Shown here in pieces: positions 16,158-24,410 of a DNA stretch of 64,000 nucleotides (positions are counted from its first letter, which is position 1; every line of letters begins with the position of its first letter). Made by a program: the position numbers and the translations under genes. The notes under the pieces are model-generated. The model was not told where the DNA came from and did no database searches. It worked only from the letters and a program-made list of their open reading frames with translations. Source of the stretch: Neolewinella agarilytica (GTDB lineage: Bacteria > Bacteroidota > Bacteroidia > Chitinophagales > Saprospiraceae); the NCBI RefSeq assembly GCF_900110645.1, contig NZ_FOFB01000032.1:1-64000 (forward strand), given 5' to 3'.

Positions 16158-17348
16158 CTAAGGCTCAAAATACCCCAGGCTTCCCCCTACCCAGGTTTTC
16201 CCCTTGTTGTAACGTACTCCGATCATTTCTCCTTTGGAGAGGCGCACGAGGTTATTGAGCAGGATGGGCTTTTCTTCTCCATCGGGCCAGACGTACATCA
16301 TGCGGACTTCCGTCCGGGCGGGGCCATCAGGCGTTTGAATAATATCTGCGTAGGTTACTTTTTTCTGCAGGATATAGTGTTCAGGCTGTTCAATGGCCGC
16401 AATCTTCTCCGCCGACGGGTGCAGGTCTACGCCTGCACCGGCAAAGCTGTAGAGTGGTTTGAGGACATATTCCTCCAGGTCCTGCGGGAGTTCTTTGACT
16501 TCGTGCAGGAAGCGGGTGTCCGGCACGTAGGGGCTGTCAATAAACGGAAGGGTAAACTTGCTGAGCAGGAAAAACCAGTTCGGGTGGCCGGCCCACTCTA
16601 CTTCGGCCTCCTCAATCATATTGAAGGTTCGCTTCAGGTCCGGGCGGGCTTTCAACTCATCGAAAATAACCCGGTTAAAGATTCGGTGCACCTGGGTGCG
16701 TTTACCATCTCGCTGGTAGTAGAGTTTACCATCTTCCAGTTCTACTTCGCTGATGCAGGTCTCTGCAATACCTAACTCAGCGCAGCAGACGATGAAGTCG
16801 ATCCGGGTGGTCTGTCCGGCAGGATCGACCTCCAGCAGGATAACGTTCTCCGGCTCGTGTTCTCCCAGAATAGCTCTGCGCAGTAAGGCCAGGTAATTCT
16901 CCTGATCGATGCCGCCGAAGCGGCAGGTAAAGTCTTCGGGAATGGGGAAATGTTTCCGGAAGCTCTGGTCCAGTAAGTACTGAAAAAAATACAGCGAAGG
17001 AAAGCCCTGGGCTTCAATGAGCTGCGGCGTAACCTCTCCCTCTTCGTCAAGGCACATGCCAAAATCAAACTGTAGGAAAAGTGGACGTTCGTTTTGTTTT
17101 GGGACAAACTCCCCCGGAGGGATAGCTGCTCGTGATCGCTCCGCAAAGCCAGGTGACAACACCACCTCCAGGCAATCTTCACAGGCCTGAAAGAGCCGGC
17201 CTCTTACTTTTGCAGGAATAAAAATGGGCGATTCCGCTACGTGAAACTTAGGGGCATGATTGTACTGCTCCTCCAGCCAGGCCATCATTTGCTGATAGGC
17301 CTCTTCGGTAAAAGTGTTATTAAAGTTTTGGCGTACCTGATTAATCAT
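16158..17348 (-). CDS. ATP-grasp-like protein of unknown function
   Basis: A 396-residue cytoplasmic protein. I recognise no named family. The C-terminal third looks like an ATP-grasp nucleotide site: YVLKPLYSFAGAGVDL (lysine strand and glycine-rich loop), EQPEHYILQKKV, then RTEVRMMYVW and ILLNNLVRLSKG (possible metal-binding Asn). The middle (LIEAQGFPSLYFFQYLL, RIFNRVIFDEL) resembles glutathionylspermidine-synthase-like folds. If correct, it ligates a carboxylate to an amine at ATP cost. Single gene, no operon partner visible. Confidence 0.6.
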   Translation of the reverse strand: MINQVRQNFNNTFTEEAYQQMMAWLEEQYNHAPKFHVAESPIFIPAKVRGRLFQACEDCLEVVLSPGFAERSRAAIPPGEFVPKQNERPLFLQFDFGMCLDEEGEVTPQLIEAQGFPSLYFFQYLLDQSFRKHFPIPEDFTCRFGGIDQENYLALLRRAILGEHEPENVILLEVDPAGQTTRIDFIVCCAELGIAETCISEVELEDGKLYYQRDGKRTQVHRIFNRVIFDELKARPDLKRTFNMIEEAEVEWAGHPNWFFLLSKFTLPFIDSPYVPDTRFLHEVKELPQDLEEYVLKPLYSFAGAGVDLHPSAEKIAAIEQPEHYILQKKVTYADIIQTPDGPARTEVRMMYVWPDGEEKPILLNNLVRLSKGEMIGVRYNKGKTWVGGSLGYFEP

Positions 17349-17416
17349 ATGGAAGCGTGTGCGGGTGAAAATCTGTTGGAGGGGGACTCTTAGTCGGAAG
17401 CTTTGTTTGAAAGCCG

Positions 17417-17983
17417 TTAATCAATAATTGTGTCTTTATCCAGCCATTGGAAGTAAACCCAGGCAGTGGAACATGCAATACTACTTCCCAGAACAGCTCC
17501 GGCCAGGATGTCTCCCGGGTAGTGCTTACCAACGTAGACCTGCGCTACCGAAATAGTGGCGGCCCACAGAAAAACGGCCAGCCGCCAGCCAAAGGCTTTT
17601 CCCTTCAGCCAAGTTAAGCTAAGAATTGTTGCCAGCGCAAAATGATTGGTTGCATGGTTAGAGGGAAAGCTGTATTTCCCCCCACAGCCAACTAAAATCC
17701 GGGCATGATCCGCCACTGAGGGTTCTGCGCAGGGGCGCAGCCGCCCGATCCAGGGTTTAAGCAGGCTGGCGGCCAGTTGATCCGCAAGGGCAAGAGTTAC
17801 GGCAATCAGGGCCAGCAACCAGAGGGTGCGCTTTACACCATAGGCGCGCCAGAGCAGAAAAACCATAATCAGGTACAGCGGTATCCAGGTCGTTTTCTCC
17901 CGGTATACCGGCAGGATGGCGTCAAAGAAAGGGTTAGCTAACCCCTGATTGATGAAATCGAAAATGCTTTGGTCTAAACTCAT
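17417..17983 (-). CDS. PAP2-family phosphatase, membrane
   Basis: A 188-residue integral membrane phosphatase, acting on lipid phosphates such as undecaprenyl pyrophosphate or phosphatidic acid. The three catalytic motifs are present: KPWIGRLRP (KxxxxxxRP), SFPSNHA (PSGH form with Asn), and VYVGKHYPGD (SRxxxxxHxxxD form, His and Asp kept). There are about five membrane helices. The start MSLDQSIFDFINQGLANPF is chosen because the longer reading enters the promoter region. It is divergent from the phosphohexomutase gene, with mirrored promoter boxes. Confidence 0.88.
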   Translation of the reverse strand: MSLDQSIFDFINQGLANPFFDAILPVYREKTTWIPLYLIMVFLLWRAYGVKRTLWLLALIAVTLALADQLAASLLKPWIGRLRPCAEPSVADHARILVGCGGKYSFPSNHATNHFALATILSLTWLKGKAFGWRLAVFLWAATISVAQVYVGKHYPGDILAGAVLGSSIACSTAWVYFQWLDKDTIID

Positions 17984-17989
17984 GCTAAA

Positions 17990-18029
17990 GGCAAAGGTAA
18001 AGCAGAAGGTGGTCAGCTTTACCTTTGCC
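17990..18029. promoter_or_regulatory. Mirror-image divergent promoters
   Basis: Perfect 14-bp inverted arms, GGCAAAGGTAAAGC (17990-18003) and GCTTTACCTTTGCC (18016-18029), each contain TACCTTTG, a match to the Bacteroidota -7 box TAnnTTTG. One points to the PAP2 gene and one to the mutase gene. The leader of PAP2 would be very short (start codon 9 bases after the box). Confidence 0.55.
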
Positions 18030-18109
18030 CTCAAATTCGTATTACCTTCGCGACCGCTACGGTCCATCGGCTGTACGTTAAACGAGCATCAAACAAAATA
18101 TCCACTCCC

Positions 18110-19474
18110 TTGCCTCTCAAAAAATCCATCTCCGGCTTTCGTGGCACCATCGGCGGTAAAGCCGGTGACAACCTCACCCCTGAAGACATTGTCACCAACG
18201 TAGCGGGCTACGGTGCCTGGTTGTTGAAAAGCGGGGCAGCGCCCCGCGTGGTGATCGGCCGGGACGGCCGGCCCAGCGGGCCGGTAGTGACCGCCCTCAC
18301 CGCCGCCACCCTCCAGTGCCTGGGCATCGACGTCATTGACTGCGACTTTGCCACAACGCCTACCGTAGAGATGGCCGTCGTTTTTCATCAGGCCGGAGGC
18401 GGCATCATTCTTTCTGCCAGCCACAACCCAAAGGAATACAACGCCCTGAAGCTACTCAACAGCAAGGGGGAATTCATCTCCGCCATCGACGGAGCGGACC
18501 TGATGGCCATGGCTGCCGAAGGAGACATCACCTACGCTCAAGTCGATGACCTGGGCACCATCATCCGTGACACCACCGCCCTGGACCAGCACATCAAGGC
18601 GGTGCTGGAGCATCCTCTCGTTGAGGTGGAAGCCATCCGAAAAGCCGGCTTCACGACGGTTCTCGATGCCGTTAACAGTGTTGGTGCGATCTCCATTCCG
18701 CCCTTATGCGAAGCCCTCGGCGTCAGTTGTGAAGTCATCAACGGAGAGCTGAACGGACAGTTTGCCCACAACCCCGAACCGCAGCCGCAGTACCTCGGTG
18801 AGCTCATGGAGCAGGTAAAAAAGAGCGGCGCAGACCTGGGGATTGCCGTAGACCCGGATGTGGACCGCCTGGCCCTCGTTGGCCCCGGCGGCCGCTGGAT
18901 CGGCGAAGAGTATACTTTGGCAGCAGTAGCGGACTACGTGCTGAGCAAAGACCCTGGCCCGGTTGTCAGCAACCTGAGCAGCAGCCGCGTTGTGGCGGAT
19001 GTAGCCGCCAGCTACGGGCAGGAATACCAGGCTTCCGCCGTAGGGGAAGTTAACGTGGTAGAGAAAATGAAAGCCATCGGCGCCGTCATTGGCGGCGAGG
19101 GTAATGGCGGCATCATTGACCCGAAGCTGCATTACGGGCGCGACTCGCTCATCGGGCTCGCGCTTGTGCTCAGCCACATGGCGACCTCCGGGAAGACCAT
19201 CAACGAACTCCGTGATGGCTACCCCCACTACGAGATGATCAAGGACAAGAAGGAAGTAGACAAAACCTACGACCTGGACGCTGCCTTTGACCGGGTACGG
19301 GCGAAGTTCCCCGACGTAAAGTCCAACGATATCGACGGCTTAAAGCTGGATTTCCCCGACGGCTGGGTACACCTGCGGGCCTCCAATACGGAGCCCATCG
19401 TGCGGGTTTATGCGGAGGCCGGGACGGCGGCCCGGGCGCAGGAATTGGCGGATGGGATTAAGGTAGTACTGTAG
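18110..19474 (+). CDS. glmM: Phosphoglucosamine mutase-like phosphohexomutase
   Basis: A 454-residue alpha-D-phosphohexomutase, probably GlmM (glucosamine-6-phosphate to glucosamine-1-phosphate for cell-wall UDP-GlcNAc), though phosphomannomutase is not excluded. It starts at TTG: the sequence KSISGFRGTIGGKAGDNLTP from residue 5 is the standard N-terminus, and no ATG precedes it. The phosphoserine loop is SASHNPKEYN, the metal site DPDVDRLALV, the sugar loop GEGNGGI, and the phosphate loop RASNTEPIVRVYAEA. Length normal. Confidence 0.88.
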   Translation: MPLKKSISGFRGTIGGKAGDNLTPEDIVTNVAGYGAWLLKSGAAPRVVIGRDGRPSGPVVTALTAATLQCLGIDVIDCDFATTPTVEMAVVFHQAGGGIILSASHNPKEYNALKLLNSKGEFISAIDGADLMAMAAEGDITYAQVDDLGTIIRDTTALDQHIKAVLEHPLVEVEAIRKAGFTTVLDAVNSVGAISIPPLCEALGVSCEVINGELNGQFAHNPEPQPQYLGELMEQVKKSGADLGIAVDPDVDRLALVGPGGRWIGEEYTLAAVADYVLSKDPGPVVSNLSSSRVVADVAASYGQEYQASAVGEVNVVEKMKAIGAVIGGEGNGGIIDPKLHYGRDSLIGLALVLSHMATSGKTINELRDGYPHYEMIKDKKEVDKTYDLDAAFDRVRAKFPDVKSNDIDGLKLDFPDGWVHLRASNTEPIVRVYAEAGTAARAQELADGIKVVL

Positions 19475-19817
19475 TTCGGTAGTAATGTAGGGCTGCCGCG
19501 CGTTGGAGGCGACACTGGTTGATTTGGGATAGGTGTTATGCCCTCATCGCGATGGGATCCCTCTGCGCCCGCGCCACCTCCCACACCTCCAAAATGCGGC
19601 AGCCTGCCAGACGACAAGACTATCCCCACACATCACGATGGGTTCCCTCGTCGGCTTCGCCGACTCGGTCAGCCATCGCTACCAATAGACGCCCTTCCAG
19701 GGCTATACGTACGGGATCGTTAGAGCACACTGCCTTTTCAACCTCCCTCTGCACCCGCGACCGCGCCACCTGTTCTTCCTCCCACGCCTATAAAATGCGG
19801 CAGCCCAAAAGACCAAA
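19475..19817. repeat. Composite repeat region, no gene
   Basis: A 343-base intergenic stretch. It begins with a TAGTACTGTAG-type run (from 19464) and contains two copies of ACCTCCAAAATGCGGCAGCC-like sequence (near 19585 and 19785). It also has diverged copies of the CTGCACCCGCGACCGCGCC repeat. The same start and end modules occur at 49424-49580. No open reading frame here is convincing. Confidence 0.55.
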
Positions 19818-21956
19818 TCACTCCTCCTCCGGATAAGCAATCCGCACATGATAAACACTCTTCAGGATAGTCTTGAAGATATCCCGGCTCGTTTCCAGTT
19901 CCTGAAAAGTAAGCTGACTCTGCTCCAGCTGTCCTGAAGTTAGCTTGCCGCTGATGATGTTATCGATCAAGGCATTCAGTTCTTCTTCGGTGGGTGTTTT
20001 GAGGCTTTTACAGGCTGCTTCCACACTGTCGGCAATCATCAGGATCGTCTGTTCCTTCGTCGTTGGCCTGGGCCCGGGGTAGCGGAAGGCGCCCTCCTCC
20101 CCTTCCCGCTCGGGGTGGTCTTTGACGTAGTTTCGGTAGAAATACTCGACCCGGGTATTGCCATGGTGCGTGCGGATAAAGTCAATAATCACCTCCGGCA
20201 AACCGGCCTGGCGAGCCTCCCGGACGCCGTCCGTCACGTGGCTGATGATAACGGCTGCACTCTCTTTTGGGCTCAATCGTTCGTGCGGGTTAGGGCCCCG
20301 CTGGTTCTCAATAAAGAAAGCAGGGTTTTCGGCTTTACCGATGTCGTGGTAAAGTGCTGCTGTTTTTACCAGCAGGGAATCCGCCCCGATGGCGCGGGCA
20401 GCCTGCTCGGCCATGTTGGCCACATTGAGCGAATGCTGCCAGGTACCCGCTGCCTGTCGGGCCAGTTTTTCCAGCAAGGGCCGGTTCATATCGCTGAGTT
20501 CCATCAGCGTAATGGGCGAAATCAAGCCAAACAAACGTTCCACCAACGGGATGAGTGGATAAGCCAACAGCACCAAAAATACATTGCCGCTGAGCCAACC
20601 AAGCGTTCCGTAATCTACTGTCCGCCAGGTGCCCCCACGCATCAGTTCCAGGCCGATGTAACCAACGGCGTAGAAAGCAAACAGCAGTAACAGACTCCGG
20701 AAGTAACGCCCCCAGTCCCGGGTATCGATATCCATAATGATGACCACCACTCCGGCCATGATGGTCAGGAACGTAAACTGATAATTCAGGTCGGTCAGAA
20801 AACTGGCAATCAGGACCACGCAAACGTGAACAAAAAAAGCAAGCCTTTCCGTGAAGAAGATACGCATCACAATGGGCACGATACAGAAAGGCACCACCCA
20901 GGTGCTGAGGTCCGGGCTCACTTCCACCGTTCGAACGATGATGGCGTACAGAACGGGCCAGATGAGCACCAACACCAGGTTTTTCAAGCGGCCATAAACC
21001 CAGGGGTAGAAAGACCGCAGGTAGAAAAAGAGGAGAAGAATAACCAGGCCAATCTCGGTGGCGTAGCCACCAAACACACTCCAGAAAGTAGTCTTCACAC
21101 TCAGGTTCTGGTTATAAATCCGGCGGTAACTGACGAGCTTTTGATAGGCATCTTTCGTCACCGGATCTCCCTGCCGGATGATAAGCTCCCGTTCCCGAAT
21201 CAGACCGTTATAAGGGCTGACATTCTCCAGTGCCTGTGCTTCCAGTCGCTGCGTAAGGGAGTCCGAATAAAAGAGGTTATGCTTGAATTTATCATCGAGC
21301 AACTCCAGGAGAAACTCCGGCGATTTAAGATCGGTATAGAACAGGCTGTCTTCCAGCCACTCCATCGCATCTCCGGGGCTGAACAGCTGCCCGATGGTTC
21401 GTTGCCTGACCTCCCCTCCGTTAATGGTGGTAATAACGGTAGACATCCCCTCCATCTCATCTTCCTGCCTGGCCCGGATGATTCCCTGATCGTAGAGCTT
21501 ATCCAGCACCCGCAGTCCATAGCGGCGGTGGCGCTCAGGCTGTCGTAACAGGTCGGGGTTTTCCCGCCGGGCCCTGGCGCTATCCAGTTCCATCTGGAAC
21601 TCTTCCAGAAAAGCTGCCCGGGCTTCACGGGCAACATTTTGGTCGTAGCGGTACACCGGGGTGGCGTTACGCTTCACCGCTTCCAGGTCAGCCTGCAAAT
21701 CACTTTCCGGTTTTAGCACGGGCACATCATAGGGTGCCCGCAAGTCAGCATATCGCCAGGTTTGCCCTTCGTCAAAGGCGAAGGGAAACTTCAGATTATT
21801 GGGATATAGCAAACTGATGATTACCACGGCAATCAAGCCAAGCAGAACCCGCAGCAAGCGGCCCGAGGTAGTAAACTTCTGGGTGGTATCAGTTACTTTG
21901 ATGGTTGGACAGGTTACAGGTTGAACAGGTTGCAGGTTGCAGGTTGCAGGTTGCAA
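19818..21956 (-). CDS. PgpH-type 7TM HD-domain phosphodiesterase
   Basis: A 712-residue membrane protein of the 7TMR-HD group, known for hydrolysing cyclic di-AMP. Order: one N-terminal membrane segment (about 33-52); an extracytoplasmic region (about 60-285, 7TMR-HDED-like); seven helices (about 290-490); and a cytoplasmic HD domain with HSLNVANMAEQAAR and ALYHDIGKAENPAFF, NPHERLSPKESA and IRTHHGNTR as metal-site motifs. The start is uncertain: TTG at 21956 lies just before heptamer repeats that would encode the first 16 residues; a TTG at 21857 (residue 34) is an alternative. It follows nth by 12 bases. Confidence 0.88.
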   Translation of the reverse strand: MQPATCNLQPVQPVTCPTIKVTDTTQKFTTSGRLLRVLLGLIAVVIISLLYPNNLKFPFAFDEGQTWRYADLRAPYDVPVLKPESDLQADLEAVKRNATPVYRYDQNVAREARAAFLEEFQMELDSARARRENPDLLRQPERHRRYGLRVLDKLYDQGIIRARQEDEMEGMSTVITTINGGEVRQRTIGQLFSPGDAMEWLEDSLFYTDLKSPEFLLELLDDKFKHNLFYSDSLTQRLEAQALENVSPYNGLIRERELIIRQGDPVTKDAYQKLVSYRRIYNQNLSVKTTFWSVFGGYATEIGLVILLLFFYLRSFYPWVYGRLKNLVLVLIWPVLYAIIVRTVEVSPDLSTWVVPFCIVPIVMRIFFTERLAFFVHVCVVLIASFLTDLNYQFTFLTIMAGVVVIIMDIDTRDWGRYFRSLLLLFAFYAVGYIGLELMRGGTWRTVDYGTLGWLSGNVFLVLLAYPLIPLVERLFGLISPITLMELSDMNRPLLEKLARQAAGTWQHSLNVANMAEQAARAIGADSLLVKTAALYHDIGKAENPAFFIENQRGPNPHERLSPKESAAVIISHVTDGVREARQAGLPEVIIDFIRTHHGNTRVEYFYRNYVKDHPEREGEEGAFRYPGPRPTTKEQTILMIADSVEAACKSLKTPTEEELNALIDNIISGKLTSGQLEQSQLTFQELETSRDIFKTILKSVYHVRIAYPEEE
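21911..21954. repeat. Heptamer array AGGTTGC/AGGTTAC at the pgpH-like start
   Basis: About six 7-bp-type units, four of them perfect AGGTTGC (21927-21954). The reverse complement unit (YAACCTG) recurs at 55611-55675. The array is between the nth stop and the membrane helix of the next protein. Confidence 0.75.
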
Positions 21957-21968
21957 GATAGGGCCTGT

Positions 21969-22616
21969 CTAGCGTTCTTCTTTGCGCAAGAGGGATTTAC
22001 GACCGTAAATACTGCAGATGGGACATTCCAGCATTTTGTGGCCTCTCGCCGGGCAGTATTCCCGTCCAAAAAAAATGATTTGCAGGTGGAGTTTATTCCA
22101 GCTCTCCTCGGGGAAAAGGCGTTTTAGATCCTTCTCTGTTTTCTCAACATTCTTTCCGGTAGAGAGCCCCCATCTGTAGGCCAGGCGGTGGATGTGAGTA
22201 TCCACCGGAAAGGCAGGAACGCCGAAGGCCTGGCTCATCACTACGGCGGCCGTTTTGTGTCCGACTCCGGGCAGGGCTTCCAGCGCCTTCCAGTCTTGCG
22301 GCACCACGCCGCCATAGTCTTCGGTGATAATACGGCTTAGCTCCTTGATGGCCTTACTCTTGCGCGGGCTGAGGCCACAGGGACGAATGATCTCACGAAT
22401 CTCATCAACATCAATGTGCATCATCTCTTCCGGCTTATCGGTCAGGGCCCAGAGATGAGGCGTTACCTGATTGACCCGCACGTCAGTACACTGAGCGGAG
22501 AGGAGGACAGCCACCAGCAGTGTGTAAGGGTCCGTATGGTCCAACGGAATGGGCACCGTCGGATACAACTCATCAAGGATACGGTGGATGTTGGCGGCTT
22601 TTTCGGCTTTTAGCAT
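21969..22616 (-). CDS. nth: Endonuclease III
   Basis: Base-excision repair DNA glycosylase/AP lyase removing oxidised pyrimidines. The start MLKAEKAANIHRIL is an ATG two codons after a TTG. The helix-hairpin-helix is LEALPGVGHKTAAVV, with catalytic Lys in GHKTA, and catalytic Asp in FPVDTHIHRL. The C-terminal cluster region reads YCPARGHKMLECPICSIYG: three cysteines with C-x9-C-x2-C spacing and no fourth cysteine. The usual 4Fe-4S cluster (C-x6-C-x2-C-x5-C) is therefore probably absent or altered. Length (215) normal; cotranscribed with the phosphodiesterase gene downstream. Confidence 0.93.
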   Translation of the reverse strand: MLKAEKAANIHRILDELYPTVPIPLDHTDPYTLLVAVLLSAQCTDVRVNQVTPHLWALTDKPEEMMHIDVDEIREIIRPCGLSPRKSKAIKELSRIITEDYGGVVPQDWKALEALPGVGHKTAAVVMSQAFGVPAFPVDTHIHRLAYRWGLSTGKNVEKTEKDLKRLFPEESWNKLHLQIIFFGREYCPARGHKMLECPICSIYGRKSLLRKEER

Positions 22617-22686
22617 GGGCAAGTGACAGTATCGTAACCAATCAAGCCTTTAAGAAGGTGTTTGGTTGAATAGCGCTGGCTTTTTT

Positions 22687-22710
22687 GGGCGCGGACGCAG
22701 GTGCAAGGGA
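22687..22710 (-). repeat. Dispersed repeat copy (GGGCGCGGACGCAGGTGCAA)
   Basis: Inverted copy of the ACCTGCGG family, followed by GAAGCAATGCTT. The same extended pattern (CATTGCTTC to GCACCTGCG) is seen near 55552-55592. Confidence 0.55.
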
Positions 22711-22793
22711 AGACCGTGAGGAAGCAATGCTTTACCCAAAGTAAATTATCTTTAGAGCAACACTCATTATTCACCGCAACAAACCAGCTAATC

Positions 22794-23468
22794 GTGAAAC
22801 TCCATTTTGTAGTACTCTTACTCTTCACCCTCCTGATTTCCTGTTCACCAACAAGCAACACCGAGGAAAATTCCATCTCTGTAGCTGTGGAGGCAGATGA
22901 CTCGGCCACCGAACCAGTCCCGGAGGAAAAAAACACCGTAGCCATTGACTCCGACGAAGCCCTGATCGCCACCGCCCTCATGGCTGCCCCGGAGGCCAGT
23001 CGGGCAGATTGTAAAGTCATCGGTTACAATATGGCCGGAGAGTTCGTCACCCTCAGGGAAGGTACCAACGAATTCATTTGCCTGGCGGACGACCCGAAGA
23101 AAGAAGGTTTCAGCGCCGCCTGCTACCACAAAAGTCTTGATCCCTTCATGGCCCGGGGCCGGGAGCTGAAGGCCGAGGGAAAAAACCATAACGAGATATT
23201 TGACATCCGCGAAAAAGAGGCCAAAGCAGGAACCCTCGACATGGGTAAAACTGGTGCGACCCTACACATCTATTACGGCAAAGAGTCTACCTATGATCCC
23301 GAAACGAACTTGGTGGATGGAGCGAAGTATCGCTACGTCGTCTACATGCCCTTCGCTACAGCGGCATCCACGGGCTTACCCGAATCTCCCATTGCCCCCA
23401 ACCACCCCTGGATTATGAACCCGGGTACGCACCGGGCGCACATCATGATTTCGCCGATTAATGAATAA
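22794..23468 (+). CDS. Hypothetical lipoprotein, 224 aa
   Basis: Not a family I can name. It starts at GTG (VKLHFVVLLLFTLLISC), a lipoprotein signal with lipobox LISC. After an acidic spacer rich in Glu and Asp, the mature domain has ADCKVIGYNMAGEFVTLREGTNEFICLADDP and CYHKSLDPFMARGREL. Near the C-terminus MNPGTHRAHIMI contains two histidines that could bind metal. Similar exported proteins in Bacteroidota are usually annotated as hypothetical. A TATCTTTA box near 22747 may be the promoter. Confidence 0.7.
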   Translation: MKLHFVVLLLFTLLISCSPTSNTEENSISVAVEADDSATEPVPEEKNTVAIDSDEALIATALMAAPEASRADCKVIGYNMAGEFVTLREGTNEFICLADDPKKEGFSAACYHKSLDPFMARGRELKAEGKNHNEIFDIREKEAKAGTLDMGKTGATLHIYYGKESTYDPETNLVDGAKYRYVVYMPFATAASTGLPESPIAPNHPWIMNPGTHRAHIMISPINE

Positions 23469-23475
23469 GGCCTGT

Positions 23476-23601
23476 TTATTCAGCCCCTTCCTCTTTTTTT
23501 GCTTCTTTCTTCCGGGGAGCAAGCATATAGATCAGCCAACCAAAGCCCACTAACAGATGAAGAACAATAATGACCAGAATTATTTTTGTGACAACACTCA
23601 T
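23476..23601 (-). CDS. Small single-pass membrane protein, 41 aa
   Basis: A 42-codon frame starting at ATG: MSVVTKIILVIIVLHLLV, then GFGWLIYMLAPRKKEAKKEEGAE. One membrane helix (about residues 6-27) is followed by a basic then acidic cytoplasmic tail, giving an N-out/C-in orientation. It lies between a lipoprotein gene ending 8 bases away on the other strand and the HAD gene. Coding status is inferred from the perfect helix-plus-charged-tail layout only; no family recognised. Confidence 0.55.
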   Translation of the reverse strand: MSVVTKIILVIIVLHLLVGFGWLIYMLAPRKKEAKKEEGAE

Positions 23602-23681
23602 GATTTACCCGCTTGGTTACGGAGGTAAAAGTATTCGGCACCAGACTTTTTAATGATGACTAATGTCTTGCTGATAAATGA

Positions 23682-24368
23682 TTAATCACTCAACAGAATT
23701 CCCCGCAATTCCCGAATATCCCGAATCCGGTACGTTTCTCCCAGCTTCGGCCGGTCCGCTACGCCGGGATGGCGGAGCCAGCAGGCATCGAAACCGTAAC
23801 TGAGAGCACCGCCCACATCTGCGTTCGGGTTATCGCCAACGACGAGGCACTTGCTTTTGTCCGGGTGGCCAATCTGTTCCATGGTGTAATCAAAGAAGCC
23901 GGCATTGGGCTTAGCCACACCAATTTCGTCGGAGATCACAATGGCGGCAAAGTAATGCTCCAACTCCGTCGCTTTCAGGCGCGGGCGTTGGACTTCCTTC
24001 AGGCCATTGGTGATGAGCACCAGAGTGTAGCGCGCTTTAAGCTCCTGTAACAGCTCGACTGCACCGTCGAGCATATGGGTACTTTCGGAGAGGTAGGTCC
24101 GGTAGTCAAAGCTCAACTCCTCTGCCGGATGGTCCAGGCGATAATGATCCAACAGCCGCTGGAAGCGGATGGTACGAAGCTGTTCTTTAGGCAAAAGGCC
24201 CTTTTCGTAGTCTGACCAGGCCCGATGGTTAATCTGTCGGTATTCACCGAGTACCTCCTCGGACCAATCGATGTCCCGTGTGCGCAATGTCCGCTCCAGC
24301 GCAGAAGCTTCAGCGGCGGAAAAATCCCAAAGGGTATTATCGGCATCCAGGAGGAGGTGACTGTACAT
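23682..24368 (-). CDS. HAD hydrolase, YjjG-like nucleotidase
   Basis: A 228-residue HAD phosphatase, resembling YjjG, the 5'-nucleotidase that removes non-canonical pyrimidine nucleotides. Motif I is LDADNTLWDF (DxD nucleophile), motif II LVLITNG, motif III Lys in GVAKPNAGFFDY, and motif IV VVGDNPNADVGGA. The helical cap contains INHRAWSDYEKG. The substrate is assigned by resemblance only. The gene is followed upstream on the same strand by the methyltransferase (42 bases), possibly one transcript. Confidence 0.85.
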   Translation of the reverse strand: MYSHLLLDADNTLWDFSAAEASALERTLRTRDIDWSEEVLGEYRQINHRAWSDYEKGLLPKEQLRTIRFQRLLDHYRLDHPAEELSFDYRTYLSESTHMLDGAVELLQELKARYTLVLITNGLKEVQRPRLKATELEHYFAAIVISDEIGVAKPNAGFFDYTMEQIGHPDKSKCLVVGDNPNADVGGALSYGFDACWLRHPGVADRPKLGETYRIRDIRELRGILLSD

Positions 24369-24410
24369 ATCAGGTAGCGTTAGGCAGAGTACTTAGTTTC
24401 AATCAGCTTT

